DNA of 64,000 nucleotides. It comes from Burkholderia sp. Lineage in GTDB: Bacteria > Pseudomonadota > Gammaproteobacteria > Burkholderiales > Burkholderiaceae. The number at the start of each line of letters is the position of its first letter. The first letter of the stretch is position 1. Of this stretch, positions 10,437 through 18,597 are shown piece after piece. A program made the position numbers and the translations under genes. A model generated the notes under the pieces. It saw nothing but the letters and a program-made list of their open reading frames with translations. It was not told where the DNA came from and searched no databases. The stretch is from the NCBI GenBank assembly GCA_031253835.1, contig JAIRVP010000076.1, positions 118,032-182,031 on the forward strand, in the 5' to 3' direction.

Positions 10437-10466
10437 CCGTTCGGGGGTTCGAATAAAATCGAACGG
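10437..10466. promoter_or_regulatory. Palindrome upstream of the TetR gene, candidate operator
   Basis: CCGTTCG (10437–10443) and CGAACGG (10460–10466) form a perfect 7-bp inverted repeat. Nested inside are TTCGA (10448–10452) and TCGAA (10459–10463). The element begins 15 bases before the TetR start codon, and its AT-rich centre could overlap the −10 region. Position and symmetry fit TetR autoregulation; binding is inferred. Confidence 0.5.
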
Positions 10467-10622
10467 CCGTACTATTATTGAGTGCGGCCGCTCGCGAAAC
10501 AAGGAAATTATTAGAAACCGGTGTCTAACCGAGCCGCTATTTTGCGCGATTCCGGCGGGACCGGAGCGGCTTTTCCGCACGAACGTGCGGACAGATATTC
10601 TGAAGCGAATGCTTAGTCTGCG

Positions 10623-11897
10623 TCAGTCGTAACCGCCGACCGTCAGCGCCTTCATCACGACGCGATACGCGGTGTACGCAAGCCAGTTCAGCAGACGCTC
10701 GATGCGCGGGCGCGCGGCGAAGCGCGCGGGGTCGATCTCCCGGCCATCGGCGAACGCAGACGCGATCGCGTCGCGCAGTTCGTTCGTGACTGCATCGTAA
10801 CGCACCAGCACGACGTTCGCTTCATTGTTCAGCATCAGGCTCAGCGCATCCAGGTTCGACGAGCCGACCGTCGCCCAGTTGTCGTCGATCACCGCGACCT
10901 TGCCGTGCAGCATCGTCTTGTCGTATTCGGCGACGCGCACGCCCGCGCGCAGCAGTGCGTGATAGAGAAACGGCACGGCCGTATCGAGCGCCGCGAACTC
11001 CTTGCGGCCGATCAGGATCCGCACGTCGACGCCGCGCCGTGCGGCACCCGTCAGCGCGCGGCGCAGCTTGCGGCCCGGCATGAAGTACGGATTCGCGAGC
11101 AGGATCCGCTGGCGCGCCTGGCCGATCGCCGCGAGATACGCCTTCTCGATCGCGCGGCGGTTCACGACGTTGTCGCGTGCGACGAACGCGACGCTCGGCT
11201 CCGTCACGACCCGCAGCGCACCGGCCTTGATCCACCGGTGGCTGCGCATCCAGCGCCGGAACATGTCGGGGAACGCCTCACCGCCGTGCAGCCCGGCCGC
11301 GTACTGCGCATACGGCTTGTGGCCGAACTGGATCCGGTGCCACTGCAGCTCGAACGCGGCGCGCACGTCGGACACCGCGGGCCCCGCCATCTCGACCGCG
11401 AAATCCCAGCGCGGGAACGGCAGCGTCGCGCCGTTCTGCGCGTAGTCGTCGACGATGTTGATGCCGCCGCAGAACGCGGCCGCGTGATCGATCACCGCGA
11501 GCTTGCGGTGCGTGCGCGAGAAGCCGAAGCGGCCGAACAGGAAGCGGTTGTAGATGCAGTGCTCGACACCGGCCTCGACCCACGTGTCGAACAGCGGCAG
11601 GCGCGCGGTGCCGATGCCGTCGGTGATCACGCGCACGCGCACGCCGCGTTGCGCCGCACGGATCAGCGCGTCCGACACGGGCCGGCCGGCCGCGTCGTCG
11701 CAGAAGATGTAGGTTTCGAGCATCACCTGCTCGCGGGCCGCATCGATCCGTTCGATCAGGGCCTTGAAGAAGGCGCCGCCGCCCTCGCACAGCCGCACGG
11801 TGTTGCCCGCCGTGAACGCGAGCCGCGATGCGGAGCCGCGTTCCTGCAGGAACATCTGCCGCAACTGCGCGAAGCGCTTGCGGGCTTCCGCCGTCAT
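10623..11897 (-). CDS. clsB: Cardiolipin synthase ClsB / phospholipase D family
   Basis: A 424-residue phospholipase D superfamily protein with two HKD motifs: HRKLAVID near residue 120 and HGKVAVID near residue 325. Two intact motifs imply a catalytic enzyme, and the length and overall pattern ('LETYIFCDD', 'LANPYFMPGRKLRRAL', 'SSNLDALSL') match ClsB. It joins phospholipid head groups to make cardiolipin at the inner membrane. The start ATG 11897 overlaps the nudB stop by four bases (ATGA), so the pair is translationally coupled. A longer in-frame extension to 12068 lies entirely within nudB and is rejected. Confidence 0.85.
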   Translation of the reverse strand: MTAEARKRFAQLRQMFLQERGSASRLAFTAGNTVRLCEGGGAFFKALIERIDAAREQVMLETYIFCDDAAGRPVSDALIRAAQRGVRVRVITDGIGTARLPLFDTWVEAGVEHCIYNRFLFGRFGFSRTHRKLAVIDHAAAFCGGINIVDDYAQNGATLPFPRWDFAVEMAGPAVSDVRAAFELQWHRIQFGHKPYAQYAAGLHGGEAFPDMFRRWMRSHRWIKAGALRVVTEPSVAFVARDNVVNRRAIEKAYLAAIGQARQRILLANPYFMPGRKLRRALTGAARRGVDVRILIGRKEFAALDTAVPFLYHALLRAGVRVAEYDKTMLHGKVAVIDDNWATVGSSNLDALSLMLNNEANVVLVRYDAVTNELRDAIASAFADGREIDPARFAARPRIERLLNWLAYTAYRVVMKALTVGGYD

Positions 11898-12388
11898 GCG
11901 GACGAGCCGTGCGGCGCGCGCGACAGGGCCACGCGCGCGGGCAGTTGCAGGATCGCCTCGGCGTTCGACGGCGAGAAGCAGCGCGCGGCCGCCTCGCGGA
12001 ACGGCAGCCACGCATGGTCGACATGCTCGCGCGGCGACAGCGTCACATCGACGCGACGCGGCACGCACAGGCCGAACCAGTGCTCGACGTTGCGCGTGAC
12101 GCCCGGTGCATAGCGGTGCAGGTATTGCGGATAGATCGCGTATTCGATCCGGTGGCGCCAGTCGACGAGCGCGGCGGCCGGCACGTCGGGCGTGCCGACG
12201 GCGATGCCGGTTTCCTCGACCACTTCGCGCGCGGCCGTCACGGCGAGCGGTTCGTCGAGCGCGTCCTTCGAGCCGGTGACCGATTGCCAGAAATCGGGCT
12301 GGTCGGCACGCTTGATCACGAGCACATCGAGGTCGGGCGTGTAGATCACGACAAGAACGGATTCGGGGATTTTCGGCGGCTTCGTCAT
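11894..12388 (-). CDS. nudB: Dihydroneopterin triphosphate diphosphatase, Nudix family
   Basis: A 164-residue Nudix hydrolase. The Nudix box is seen as G-S-K-D-A-L-D-E-P followed by 'AAREVVEETGI' (residues ~40–63). 'PESVLVVIYTPDLDVLVIKR' at the N-terminus and 'VEHWFGL' are typical of NudB (YpaO/NtpA), which removes pyrophosphate from dihydroneopterin triphosphate in folate biosynthesis. It lies directly downstream of aspS, the arrangement also found in Escherichia coli where nudB follows aspS, but here the two are separated by a terminator. The ATG 12388 start gives the family N-terminus MTKPPKIP. Confidence 0.88.
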   Translation of the reverse strand: MTKPPKIPESVLVVIYTPDLDVLVIKRADQPDFWQSVTGSKDALDEPLAVTAAREVVEETGIAVGTPDVPAAALVDWRHRIEYAIYPQYLHRYAPGVTRNVEHWFGLCVPRRVDVTLSPREHVDHAWLPFREAAARCFSPSNAEAILQLPARVALSRAPHGSSA

Positions 12389-12463
12389 CGTTGTTTCATG
12401 CGGCGCAGGGCCGTGCGTCGGGCATGTGCCCCGAACGTGCGGCAAGTGCTGCGACTGTACCGC

Positions 12464-12497
12464 AAAAAATGAAAAAGGCGCATCGCGCGCCTTTTTC
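12464..12497 (-). terminator. Intrinsic terminator after aspS
   Basis: On the minus strand GAAAAAGGCGC pairs perfectly with GCGCCTTTTTC (12471–12481 and 12487–12497, five-base loop), and a run of six T follows (12464–12469). It sits 50 bases after the aspS stop and 76 bases before nudB. Confidence 0.85.
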
Positions 12498-12546
12498 ATG
12501 TGCGTCGTGTGCGCGTGACCGCACACACGACCGGGTGCCAGACCTG

Positions 12547-14349
12547 TTACGCCTTCGGCTGCTCCGGCTGACGCAGACGGATGTGCAGTTCGCGCAGCTG
12601 ACGCTCGTCGACCGGGCTCGGCGCTTGCGTGAGCAGATCCTGCGCACGCTGCGTCTTCGGGAACGCGATCACGTCGCGGATCGAATCGGCGCCGGCCATC
12701 ATCGTGACGATGCGGTCGAGGCCGAATGCGATACCGCCGTGCGGCGGCGCGCCGTACTGCAGCGCGTCCAGCAGGAAGCCGAACTTCAGCTGTGCTTCTT
12801 CCGCACCGATCTTCAGCGCGCGGAACACCTTGCTCTGCACTTCCTCGCGGTGGATACGCACCGAGCCGCCGCCGATTTCCCAGCCGTTCAGCACCATGTC
12901 GTACGCCTTCGCGAGGCAGCGGCCCGGGTCGGTCTCGAGGTACTCGAGGTGCTCGTCCTTCGGGCTCGTGAACGGGTGGTGCGCGGCGACGTAGCGCGCA
13001 TCTTCGTCGTCGTATTCGAACATCGGGAAGTCGACGACCCACAGCGGCTTCCAGCCGGCCTGGACGAGGCCGTTCGCCTTGCCGAATTCCGAATGGCCGA
13101 TCTTCAGGCGCAGGGCGCCGAGGCTGTCGTTGACGACCTTCGCGCGATCGGCCGCGAAGAAGATGATGTCGCCGTCTTCGGCGCCGGTGCGCTCGAGGAT
13201 CGCCGCGATCGATGCGTCGTGCAGGTTCTTGACGATCGGGCTCTGCAGGCCGTCGCGGCCCTTCGCCTTCTCGTTGACCTTGATCCAGGCGAGGCCCTTC
13301 GCGCCGTAGATGCGCACGAATTCCGTGTAACCGTCGATGTCGCCGCGCGACAGCTCGCTGCCCTTCGGCACGCGCAGCGCCGCGACACGGCCGTCCTTCG
13401 CGTTGGCCGGCGTGCTGAACACCTTGAAGTCGACGTCCTTCATCGCGTCGGTCAGCTCGGTGAATTCGAGCTGCACGCGCAGGTCAGGCTTGTCCGAACC
13501 GAAACGCGCCATCGCTTCCGAGTACGGCATCACCGGGAAGGTCGCGTCGAGCTCGACGTCGATCGTCGTCTTGAAGATGTGACGGATCATGTCTTCGAAC
13601 AGGTCACGGATTTCCTGCTCGCCGAGGAACGACGTTTCGCAGTCGATCTGCGTGAATTCCGGCTGACGGTCGGCGCGGAGGTCTTCGTCGCGGAAGCACT
13701 TGGTGATCTGGTAGTAACGGTCGAAGTTCGCGACCATCAGCAGCTGCTTGAACAGCTGCGGCGACTGCGGCAGCGCGAAGAACTGGCCCGCGTTCACGCG
13801 CGACGGCACGAGGTAGTCGCGCGCGCCTTCCGGCGTGCTCTTCGTCAGCATCGGCGTTTCGATGTCGATGAAGCCCTGCTCGTCGAGGTACTTGCGTGCC
13901 TCGATCGCGACGCGGTAGCGCAGGCGCAGGTTGTGCTGCATCTGCGGGCGGCGCAGGTCGAGCACGCGGTGCGTGAGGCGCGTCGTTTCCGACAGGTTGT
14001 CGTCGTCGAGCTGGAACGGCGGCGTGACCGACGCGTTCAGCACGATCAGCTCGTGACACAGCACTTCGATCTTGCCGCTCTTCAGGCCGGCGTTGACCGT
14101 GCCTTCCGGACGGTTGCGCACGAGGCCCTTGATCTGCACGCAGAACTCGTTGCGCACGCCTTCGGCGGTCGCGAACATCTCCGCGCGATCCGGGTCGCAC
14201 ACCACCTGCACGAGGCCTTCACGATCGCGCAGGTCGATGAAGATCACACCGCCGTGATCGCGGCGGCGCTGCACCCAGCCGCACAGCGACACGGTTTGGC
14301 CCAGCAGGTGTTCGGTCACGAGACCGCAGTATTCAGTACGCATCGACAT
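12547..14349 (-). CDS. aspS: Aspartate–tRNA ligase
   Basis: A 600-residue class II aminoacyl-tRNA synthetase of the bacterial type. It has an N-terminal OB anticodon-binding domain ('VSLCGWVQRRRDHGGVIFIDLRD'), motif 2 ('CFRDEDLRADRQPEF'), the bacterial GAD insertion, and motif 3 ('GIAFGLDRIVTMM'). It charges tRNA-Asp; in bacteria without AsnRS the same family can be non-discriminating and also charge tRNA-Asn, which the sequence alone cannot settle. Start ATG 14349 (MSMRTEY); an internal ATG two codons later is also possible. Its transcript ends at the hairpin at 12464–12497. Confidence 0.97.
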   Translation of the reverse strand: MSMRTEYCGLVTEHLLGQTVSLCGWVQRRRDHGGVIFIDLRDREGLVQVVCDPDRAEMFATAEGVRNEFCVQIKGLVRNRPEGTVNAGLKSGKIEVLCHELIVLNASVTPPFQLDDDNLSETTRLTHRVLDLRRPQMQHNLRLRYRVAIEARKYLDEQGFIDIETPMLTKSTPEGARDYLVPSRVNAGQFFALPQSPQLFKQLLMVANFDRYYQITKCFRDEDLRADRQPEFTQIDCETSFLGEQEIRDLFEDMIRHIFKTTIDVELDATFPVMPYSEAMARFGSDKPDLRVQLEFTELTDAMKDVDFKVFSTPANAKDGRVAALRVPKGSELSRGDIDGYTEFVRIYGAKGLAWIKVNEKAKGRDGLQSPIVKNLHDASIAAILERTGAEDGDIIFFAADRAKVVNDSLGALRLKIGHSEFGKANGLVQAGWKPLWVVDFPMFEYDDEDARYVAAHHPFTSPKDEHLEYLETDPGRCLAKAYDMVLNGWEIGGGSVRIHREEVQSKVFRALKIGAEEAQLKFGFLLDALQYGAPPHGGIAFGLDRIVTMMAGADSIRDVIAFPKTQRAQDLLTQAPSPVDERQLRELHIRLRQPEQPKA

Positions 14350-14416
14350 GATGTTTGCTTTCGTTCGGTTTGATCAACGGGCGCCGCAACGCGCGGCCCG
14401 GGCGATGATTCTTTAC

Positions 14417-15067
14417 TTACAGCGGCGGCTCGACGGGGCGGCGGGCGGGCGCCGGAGCCGGCGCCGGAGGCGCCACGACGCCCATCGAGACGATGTACTT
14501 GAGCGCGGCATCGACCGACATGTCGAGTTCGATGACTTCGCTCTTCGGCAGCATCAGGAAGAAGCCCGACGTCGGGTTCGGCGTCGTGGGCACGTACACG
14601 CTCACGTACTCTTCCGTCAGATGGTTGACCACGTCGCCGCCGGGCGTGCCGGTCAGAAACGCGATCGTATACGAGCCGCGGCGCGGGTATTCGATCAGCA
14701 GCGCCTTGCGGAACGCGTTGCCGCTGCTCGACAGCAGCGTGTCGGACACCTGCTTGACGCTCGTGTAGATCGGCCCGACGACCGGGATGTGGCGCACGAC
14801 CGCGTTCCACCACGTGACGAGCTTCTGGCCGATGAAATTCCGCGTGGCCAGCCCGACGACGAAGATGAACGCGAGCGTCAGCACCGCGCCGATCCCCGGC
14901 AGATGGAAGCCGAGCATCCGCTCGGGCTGCCACGATTCGGGCAGCAGGAGCAGCGTCTGGTCCATCGTGCCGATGATGAGGCCGAGCACCCACAGCGTGA
15001 TCGCGAGCGGGACGAGAACCAGCAGGCCGGTCAGAAACACCGATTTCAGGGTCGTCTTTTTCATCAT
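14417..15067 (-). CDS. DUF502 family membrane protein
   Basis: A 216-residue membrane protein. Two hydrophobic helices lie at about residues 10–32 and 56–76. A soluble part follows with 'HIPVVGPIYTSVKQVSDTL', 'GTPGGDVVNHLTEEYVSVYVPTTPNPTSG' and a Pro/Ala tail. These features identify the DUF502 family, whose role is not established. It is followed by aspS and preceded by an FmdB-like gene, a neighbourhood I associate with beta-proteobacteria. It begins MMKK at 15067; the second ATG is equally possible. Confidence 0.85.
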   Translation of the reverse strand: MMKKTTLKSVFLTGLLVLVPLAITLWVLGLIIGTMDQTLLLLPESWQPERMLGFHLPGIGAVLTLAFIFVVGLATRNFIGQKLVTWWNAVVRHIPVVGPIYTSVKQVSDTLLSSSGNAFRKALLIEYPRRGSYTIAFLTGTPGGDVVNHLTEEYVSVYVPTTPNPTSGFFLMLPKSEVIELDMSVDAALKYIVSMGVVAPPAPAPAPARRPVEPPL

Positions 15068-15128
15068 CTGCCGTCAATGAACCGCGCCGGCGGCGCGGGT
15101 TGGTCGCGACCCGGCCGGGCCGCGACGG

Positions 15129-15476
15129 TCAACTGCTGGCGGCGGGCGCGGCGGCCGGTGCCGGCGCTGCGCTCGTCGTCGTGCTGGCGGAAGGGCTGGC
15201 TGCAGCCGGTGCGGCTGCGGCCGGCGCGGCTTCCGCCGATGCTGCCGGCGCCGCGTCGCCCGACGCCGTCGCCGGTGCGCTGGTACCGCCCGAGCCGCCG
15301 CGGAAATCGGTGACATACCACCCCGAGCCCTTCAGCTGGAAACCGGCGGCGGTTACCTGCTTGCGAAAGGCATCCTTCCCGCATTCAGGGCATTGCGACA
15401 GCGGCGCGTCGCTCATCTTCTGGAGCACGTCCTTCGCGAAACCGCACGCTTCGCATCGATAGGCGTAGATCGGCAT
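15129..15476 (-). CDS. FmdB-family zinc ribbon protein
   Basis: A 115-residue protein. The first ~50 residues are the FmdB/CxxC zinc-ribbon module: 'MPIYAYRCEACG' with C-x-x-C, then 'CPECGKDAF' with a second C-x-x-C. 'KGSGWYVTDFRGG' follows, and then a tail of about 45 residues made almost only of Ala, Pro, Ser and Thr, probably disordered. FmdB-type proteins are often described as putative regulators, but no function is proven. It is codirectional with DUF502 and aspS, 61 bases upstream of DUF502. Confidence 0.85.
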   Translation of the reverse strand: MPIYAYRCEACGFAKDVLQKMSDAPLSQCPECGKDAFRKQVTAAGFQLKGSGWYVTDFRGGSGGTSAPATASGDAAPAASAEAAPAAAAPAAASPSASTTTSAAPAPAAAPAASS

Positions 15477-15572
15477 GATATTTTTCCCGCAGAAAACTGG
15501 AAACGGCTTGCAAAACCTTGAATTATAGCCGAAACCCCGGCGCGTTCCGGCAATGGCCGTGACGCCCGCGCA

Positions 15573-16199
15573 TCAGCGGCGGCGCCACGTGAGCCAGCGT
15601 TCGTGTCCTTCGAACACCGCCAGCGAATCGGTCACGGGCAAATCCTCGATCAGTTCGAAGTGCGGCGCGAGCAGCGCGTCGAGTTCCGCACGCTCGATGC
15701 CGAACGGCGGTCCCTTCGGTTTCGCCATCACGAAGAAATAGCCGGCCAGCAATCCGTCCGCGGGCAGCAGCTCGGCCATGCGTGCCGCGTAGCCTGCGCG
15801 CATGACCGGCGGCAACGCACACAGGAACGCGCGCTCGTACACCCACTGCACGTCGAACGGCGGCCGGTACGTAAAGAAATCGGCCTGCTCGACGACGTCC
15901 GCATGCGCACCGAGCTGCGCCTTCGCCGTGGCCACCGCCTGCGCGGCGAAATCGATCGCGCGCACGGGCCAGCCAGCCTGCGCGAGCCACCCTGCCTCCT
16001 GTGCGCTGCCGCAGCCGGGAATCAGCACCGTGCACGGCTCGAGCCGGTGCGCGAACACGCGAAAGCCGTCGGGCACGCCGCCGAATTCCCACGGGGTCAC
16101 GCCGCGCTCGAAGCGCTCGTCCCAGAACGATGCATTGCCGGGGTCGCGCGTCGCGAAATCGGCGGCGGTCGGTGCAGCCGGTTGCTTCGGATCGGACAT
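15573..16199 (-). CDS. Thiopurine S-methyltransferase-like SAM-dependent methyltransferase
   Basis: A 208-residue class I methyltransferase. It has the TPMT-family start 'NASFWDERFERGVTPWEFG', motif I as 'VLIPGCGSAQEAGWLAQAGW' (the usual 'LVPLCGKS/IPGCG' loop), 'AIDFAAQAV' as motif II, and 'ERAFLCALPP' around the active site. The family transfers methyl groups to thiols or chalcogen compounds; related bacterial enzymes methylate tellurite, selenite or thiol metabolites. The natural substrate here is unknown. It lies 17 bases after ubiB on the same strand, so it may be cotranscribed, but I see no reason to place it in ubiquinone synthesis. Confidence 0.82.
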   Translation of the reverse strand: MSDPKQPAAPTAADFATRDPGNASFWDERFERGVTPWEFGGVPDGFRVFAHRLEPCTVLIPGCGSAQEAGWLAQAGWPVRAIDFAAQAVATAKAQLGAHADVVEQADFFTYRPPFDVQWVYERAFLCALPPVMRAGYAARMAELLPADGLLAGYFFVMAKPKGPPFGIERAELDALLAPHFELIEDLPVTDSLAVFEGHERWLTWRRR

Positions 16200-16216
16200 C
16201 GCGGTGCTCCTATCGG

Positions 16217-17794
16217 TCAGGCGCCGTACGCGAGCGCGAACAGCACGCGCGCGACCAGCGCGCCGACGCCGACCGACAGGCCGAAGATCAGCAGCGCCTG
16301 CAGCAGCCGGTTCGTACGTTTCTGCTCGACGAGGATCTGGCGCATCAGGTCCTCGCTCGCGGCGCGCGGCGCATCGTGGCGCGCGGCCATCGCGTGATGG
16401 ATCAGGCGCGGCAGTTGCGGCAGCGTCTTGCTCCACTGCGGCGCCTCGACCTTGAAGCGCTCGTACCAGCCGCGTAGGCCGATCTGCTCGGTCATCCAGC
16501 GCTCGAGGTACGGCTTCGCGGTCTTCCACAGGTCGAGTTCGGGGTCGAGCGAGCGGCCGAGCCCCTCGACGTTCAGCATCGTCTTCTGCAGCAGCACGAG
16601 CTGCGGCTGGATCTCGACGTTGAAGCGGCGCGACGTCGAGAACAGGCGCATCAGCACCTGGCCGAGCGAGATGTCCTTCAGCGCGCGGTCGAAATACGGC
16701 TCGCACACCGCGCGGATCGCGCTTTCGAGTTCCTCGACGCGCGTCTCGGGCGGCACCCAGCCCGATTCGAGGTGCAGCGTCGCGACGCGGTGGTAGTCGC
16801 GCTTGAAGAACGCGAGGAAGTTCTGCGCGAGGTAGTTCTTGTCGAAATCGGACAGCGCGCCGACGATCCCGAAATCCAGCGCGATATAGCGGCCGAACGT
16901 GCTCGGGTCGAGGCTCACCTGGATGTTGCCGGGGTGCATGTCCGCATGGAAGAAGCCGTCGCGGAACACCTGCGTGAAGAAGATCTCGACGCCTTCGCGC
17001 GCGAGCTTCTTGATGTCGACGCCGGCCGAGCGCAGCGTCTCGACCTGGCTGATCGGCACGCCCGTCATGCGCTCCATCACGAGCACCTGCGACGTCGAGA
17101 AATCCCAGAACATCTCGGGCACGAGCAGCAGGTCGAGGCCCGCGAAGTTGCGGCGCAGCTGGCTGCCGTTCGCGGCCTCGCGCATCAGGTCGAGCTCGTC
17201 GTGCAGGTACTTGTCGAATTCGGCGACGACCTCGCGCGGCTTCAGGCGGCGGCCGTCGGCCCACATCCGCTCGGTCCAGATGGCGATGTCGCGCATCAGC
17301 GCGAGATCCGAGTCGATCACGGACAGCATGTTCGGGCGCAGCACCTTCACCGCAACGGCCTTGCCCGCGTGCACGCCCTGCTTCAGCTTCGCGAAATGCA
17401 CCTGCGCGATCGACGCGCTCGCGATCGGCTCGCGCTCGAATTCGTCGAACAGCTCGTCGACCGGCGCACCGAGCGACTTCTCGATGATCGCGATCGCGAC
17501 GGCCGAATCGAACGGCGGCACCTGGTCCTGCAGCTTCGCGAGTTCGTTCGCGAAATCGACCGACAGCAGGTCGCGGCGCGTCGACAGCACCTGGCCGAAC
17601 TTCACGAAGATCGGGCCGAGGCTTTCGAGCGCGTGACGCAGCCGCACGGCGGGCGGATCGGAATAACGGCGCCCGATCGTCGTGATCCGCAGCAGCAGCT
17701 TCACGCGCCGGTCGTCGATCCGGGACAGCATCACTTCGTCGAGGCCAAAGCGGATGACGGTGTAGACAATCTTGATGAAACGGAAAATGCGCAT
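16217..17794 (-). CDS. ubiB: Ubiquinone biosynthesis regulatory protein kinase UbiB
   Basis: A 525-residue atypical kinase of the ABC1/ADCK/UbiB family. The diagnostic K-x-G-Q motif is 'FVKFGQVLSTRRDLL' (near residue 70), followed by 'VAVKVLRP', the catalytic loop 'HADMHPGNIQ' and the metal-binding 'LDFGIVG'. Two C-terminal hydrophobic helices (last ~35 residues) would anchor it in the inner membrane. UbiB is required for ubiquinone production, probably by extracting or presenting prenylated precursors, with ATPase activity rather than protein kinase activity. It follows ubiJ by 12 bases. Confidence 0.95.
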   Translation of the reverse strand: MRIFRFIKIVYTVIRFGLDEVMLSRIDDRRVKLLLRITTIGRRYSDPPAVRLRHALESLGPIFVKFGQVLSTRRDLLSVDFANELAKLQDQVPPFDSAVAIAIIEKSLGAPVDELFDEFEREPIASASIAQVHFAKLKQGVHAGKAVAVKVLRPNMLSVIDSDLALMRDIAIWTERMWADGRRLKPREVVAEFDKYLHDELDLMREAANGSQLRRNFAGLDLLLVPEMFWDFSTSQVLVMERMTGVPISQVETLRSAGVDIKKLAREGVEIFFTQVFRDGFFHADMHPGNIQVSLDPSTFGRYIALDFGIVGALSDFDKNYLAQNFLAFFKRDYHRVATLHLESGWVPPETRVEELESAIRAVCEPYFDRALKDISLGQVLMRLFSTSRRFNVEIQPQLVLLQKTMLNVEGLGRSLDPELDLWKTAKPYLERWMTEQIGLRGWYERFKVEAPQWSKTLPQLPRLIHHAMAARHDAPRAASEDLMRQILVEQKRTNRLLQALLIFGLSVGVGALVARVLFALAYGA

Positions 17795-17806
17795 GCCCTG
17801 CGGCCC

Positions 17807-18433
17807 TCAGTGCGCGCCGCGCGGGCCTGGACCCGTGCGCGCGCCGATTTTTTGTTCGAGTCGCTCGACCCGCTTTTCGACCCGCGCGAGCGCATCACGT
17901 GCGCGCGCCATTTCGGCGTCGAAGCCGCCGAGCGACGCGCGCCGGACGACTTGCGGGTTCTCGTCGAGCCAGTATTCGGCGACGGAATCGAGCACGTTGC
18001 GGCCGGTGCGTCGCGCGCGGGCACCGGCATCGCGCACGACCGTCGCGATCCGGAATGCCGCCGCGTCGCCGACCAGCTTCGCGAGATCTTCTTCAGGTTC
18101 CCAGCGCAGGTGCTCGGCCAGCTTCGCGATCTGCGTCGCGAACTCCGCGTCGCCCTCGATCTTCACGTGCTTCATCACGGCCGCCTGGCCGCCCTGCAGG
18201 AACGCGGCGACGGTGTCGCCGGCGAGCGCGATCGACACGTCGACCTGTTGCGCATCGTGCGCGTCGACGGCCGACAGATAGCCGTCGGGCTGCACCAGCA
18301 GCGTGAGCGTGACGGGGGGCACGTCGATCCGGGCAGTCTTGCCCGCATAGGGAATCAGGCGGTCGCGCGCCCATGATTCGCGCGCGAGCAGGTGATTGAC
18401 GGCAGCAGCAAAAGGCTTGGCGGCAAAGGTCAT
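17807..18433 (-). CDS. ubiJ: Ubiquinone biosynthesis accessory factor UbiJ (SCP2 domain)
   Basis: A 208-residue protein with an N-terminal SCP2-type lipid-binding fold and a C-terminal coiled coil (heptad-like Glu/Arg/Leu run 'ARDALARVEKRVERLEQKI'). This is the domain plan of UbiJ, which together with UbiK organises the soluble Ubi complex and binds the hydrophobic intermediates. It is directly upstream of ubiB and downstream of the Tim44-like gene and ubiE, the usual ubiE–ubiJ–ubiB order with one insertion. ATG 18433 gives the family start but has no obvious Shine–Dalgarno and lies 14 bases after a terminator T-tract. Confidence 0.88.
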   Translation of the reverse strand: MTFAAKPFAAAVNHLLARESWARDRLIPYAGKTARIDVPPVTLTLLVQPDGYLSAVDAHDAQQVDVSIALAGDTVAAFLQGGQAAVMKHVKIEGDAEFATQIAKLAEHLRWEPEEDLAKLVGDAAAFRIATVVRDAGARARRTGRNVLDSVAEYWLDENPQVVRRASLGGFDAEMARARDALARVEKRVERLEQKIGARTGPGPRGAH

Positions 18434-18446
18434 CGGGCTGGGAAAG

Positions 18447-18482
18447 AAAAAACCCGCGCAGGCCGGGCGCCCACGCGGGTTT
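18447..18482 (-). terminator. Intrinsic terminator between the Tim44-like gene and ubiJ
   Basis: Minus-strand hairpin AAACCCGCG / CGCGGGTTT (18474–18482 and 18450–18458) ending in a run of T (18447–18452). It has the full form of a Rho-independent terminator, yet the ubiJ start codon (18431–18433) follows within 14 bases. Confidence 0.75.
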
Positions 18483-18597
18483 CTATTGTAACGTCGGATC
18501 GATGGCAGACCGTGCCTGACCGTACACCCGGGCGGCAAGCGGTCGCAGTGCGGCGGCCGTCGCCCGGGTGCCCGGCGGCGCGAACCGCCGGGCACGC

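Noticed and set aside
10445..10452. GGTTCGAAT resembling a tRNA T-loop
   Set aside because: No acceptor or anticodon stem around it; it is part of the TetR-associated palindrome. No tRNA was found in the window.
10575..10590. CCGCACG-AA-CGTGCGG inverted repeat near the end of clsB
   Set aside because: T-runs lie on the wrong side for termination of clsB, and no gene start is close enough for an operator. Probably chance or weak RNA structure.
12391..14373. A 660-codon plus-strand frame antisense to aspS
   Set aside because: Mirror of aspS with no recognisable protein features.
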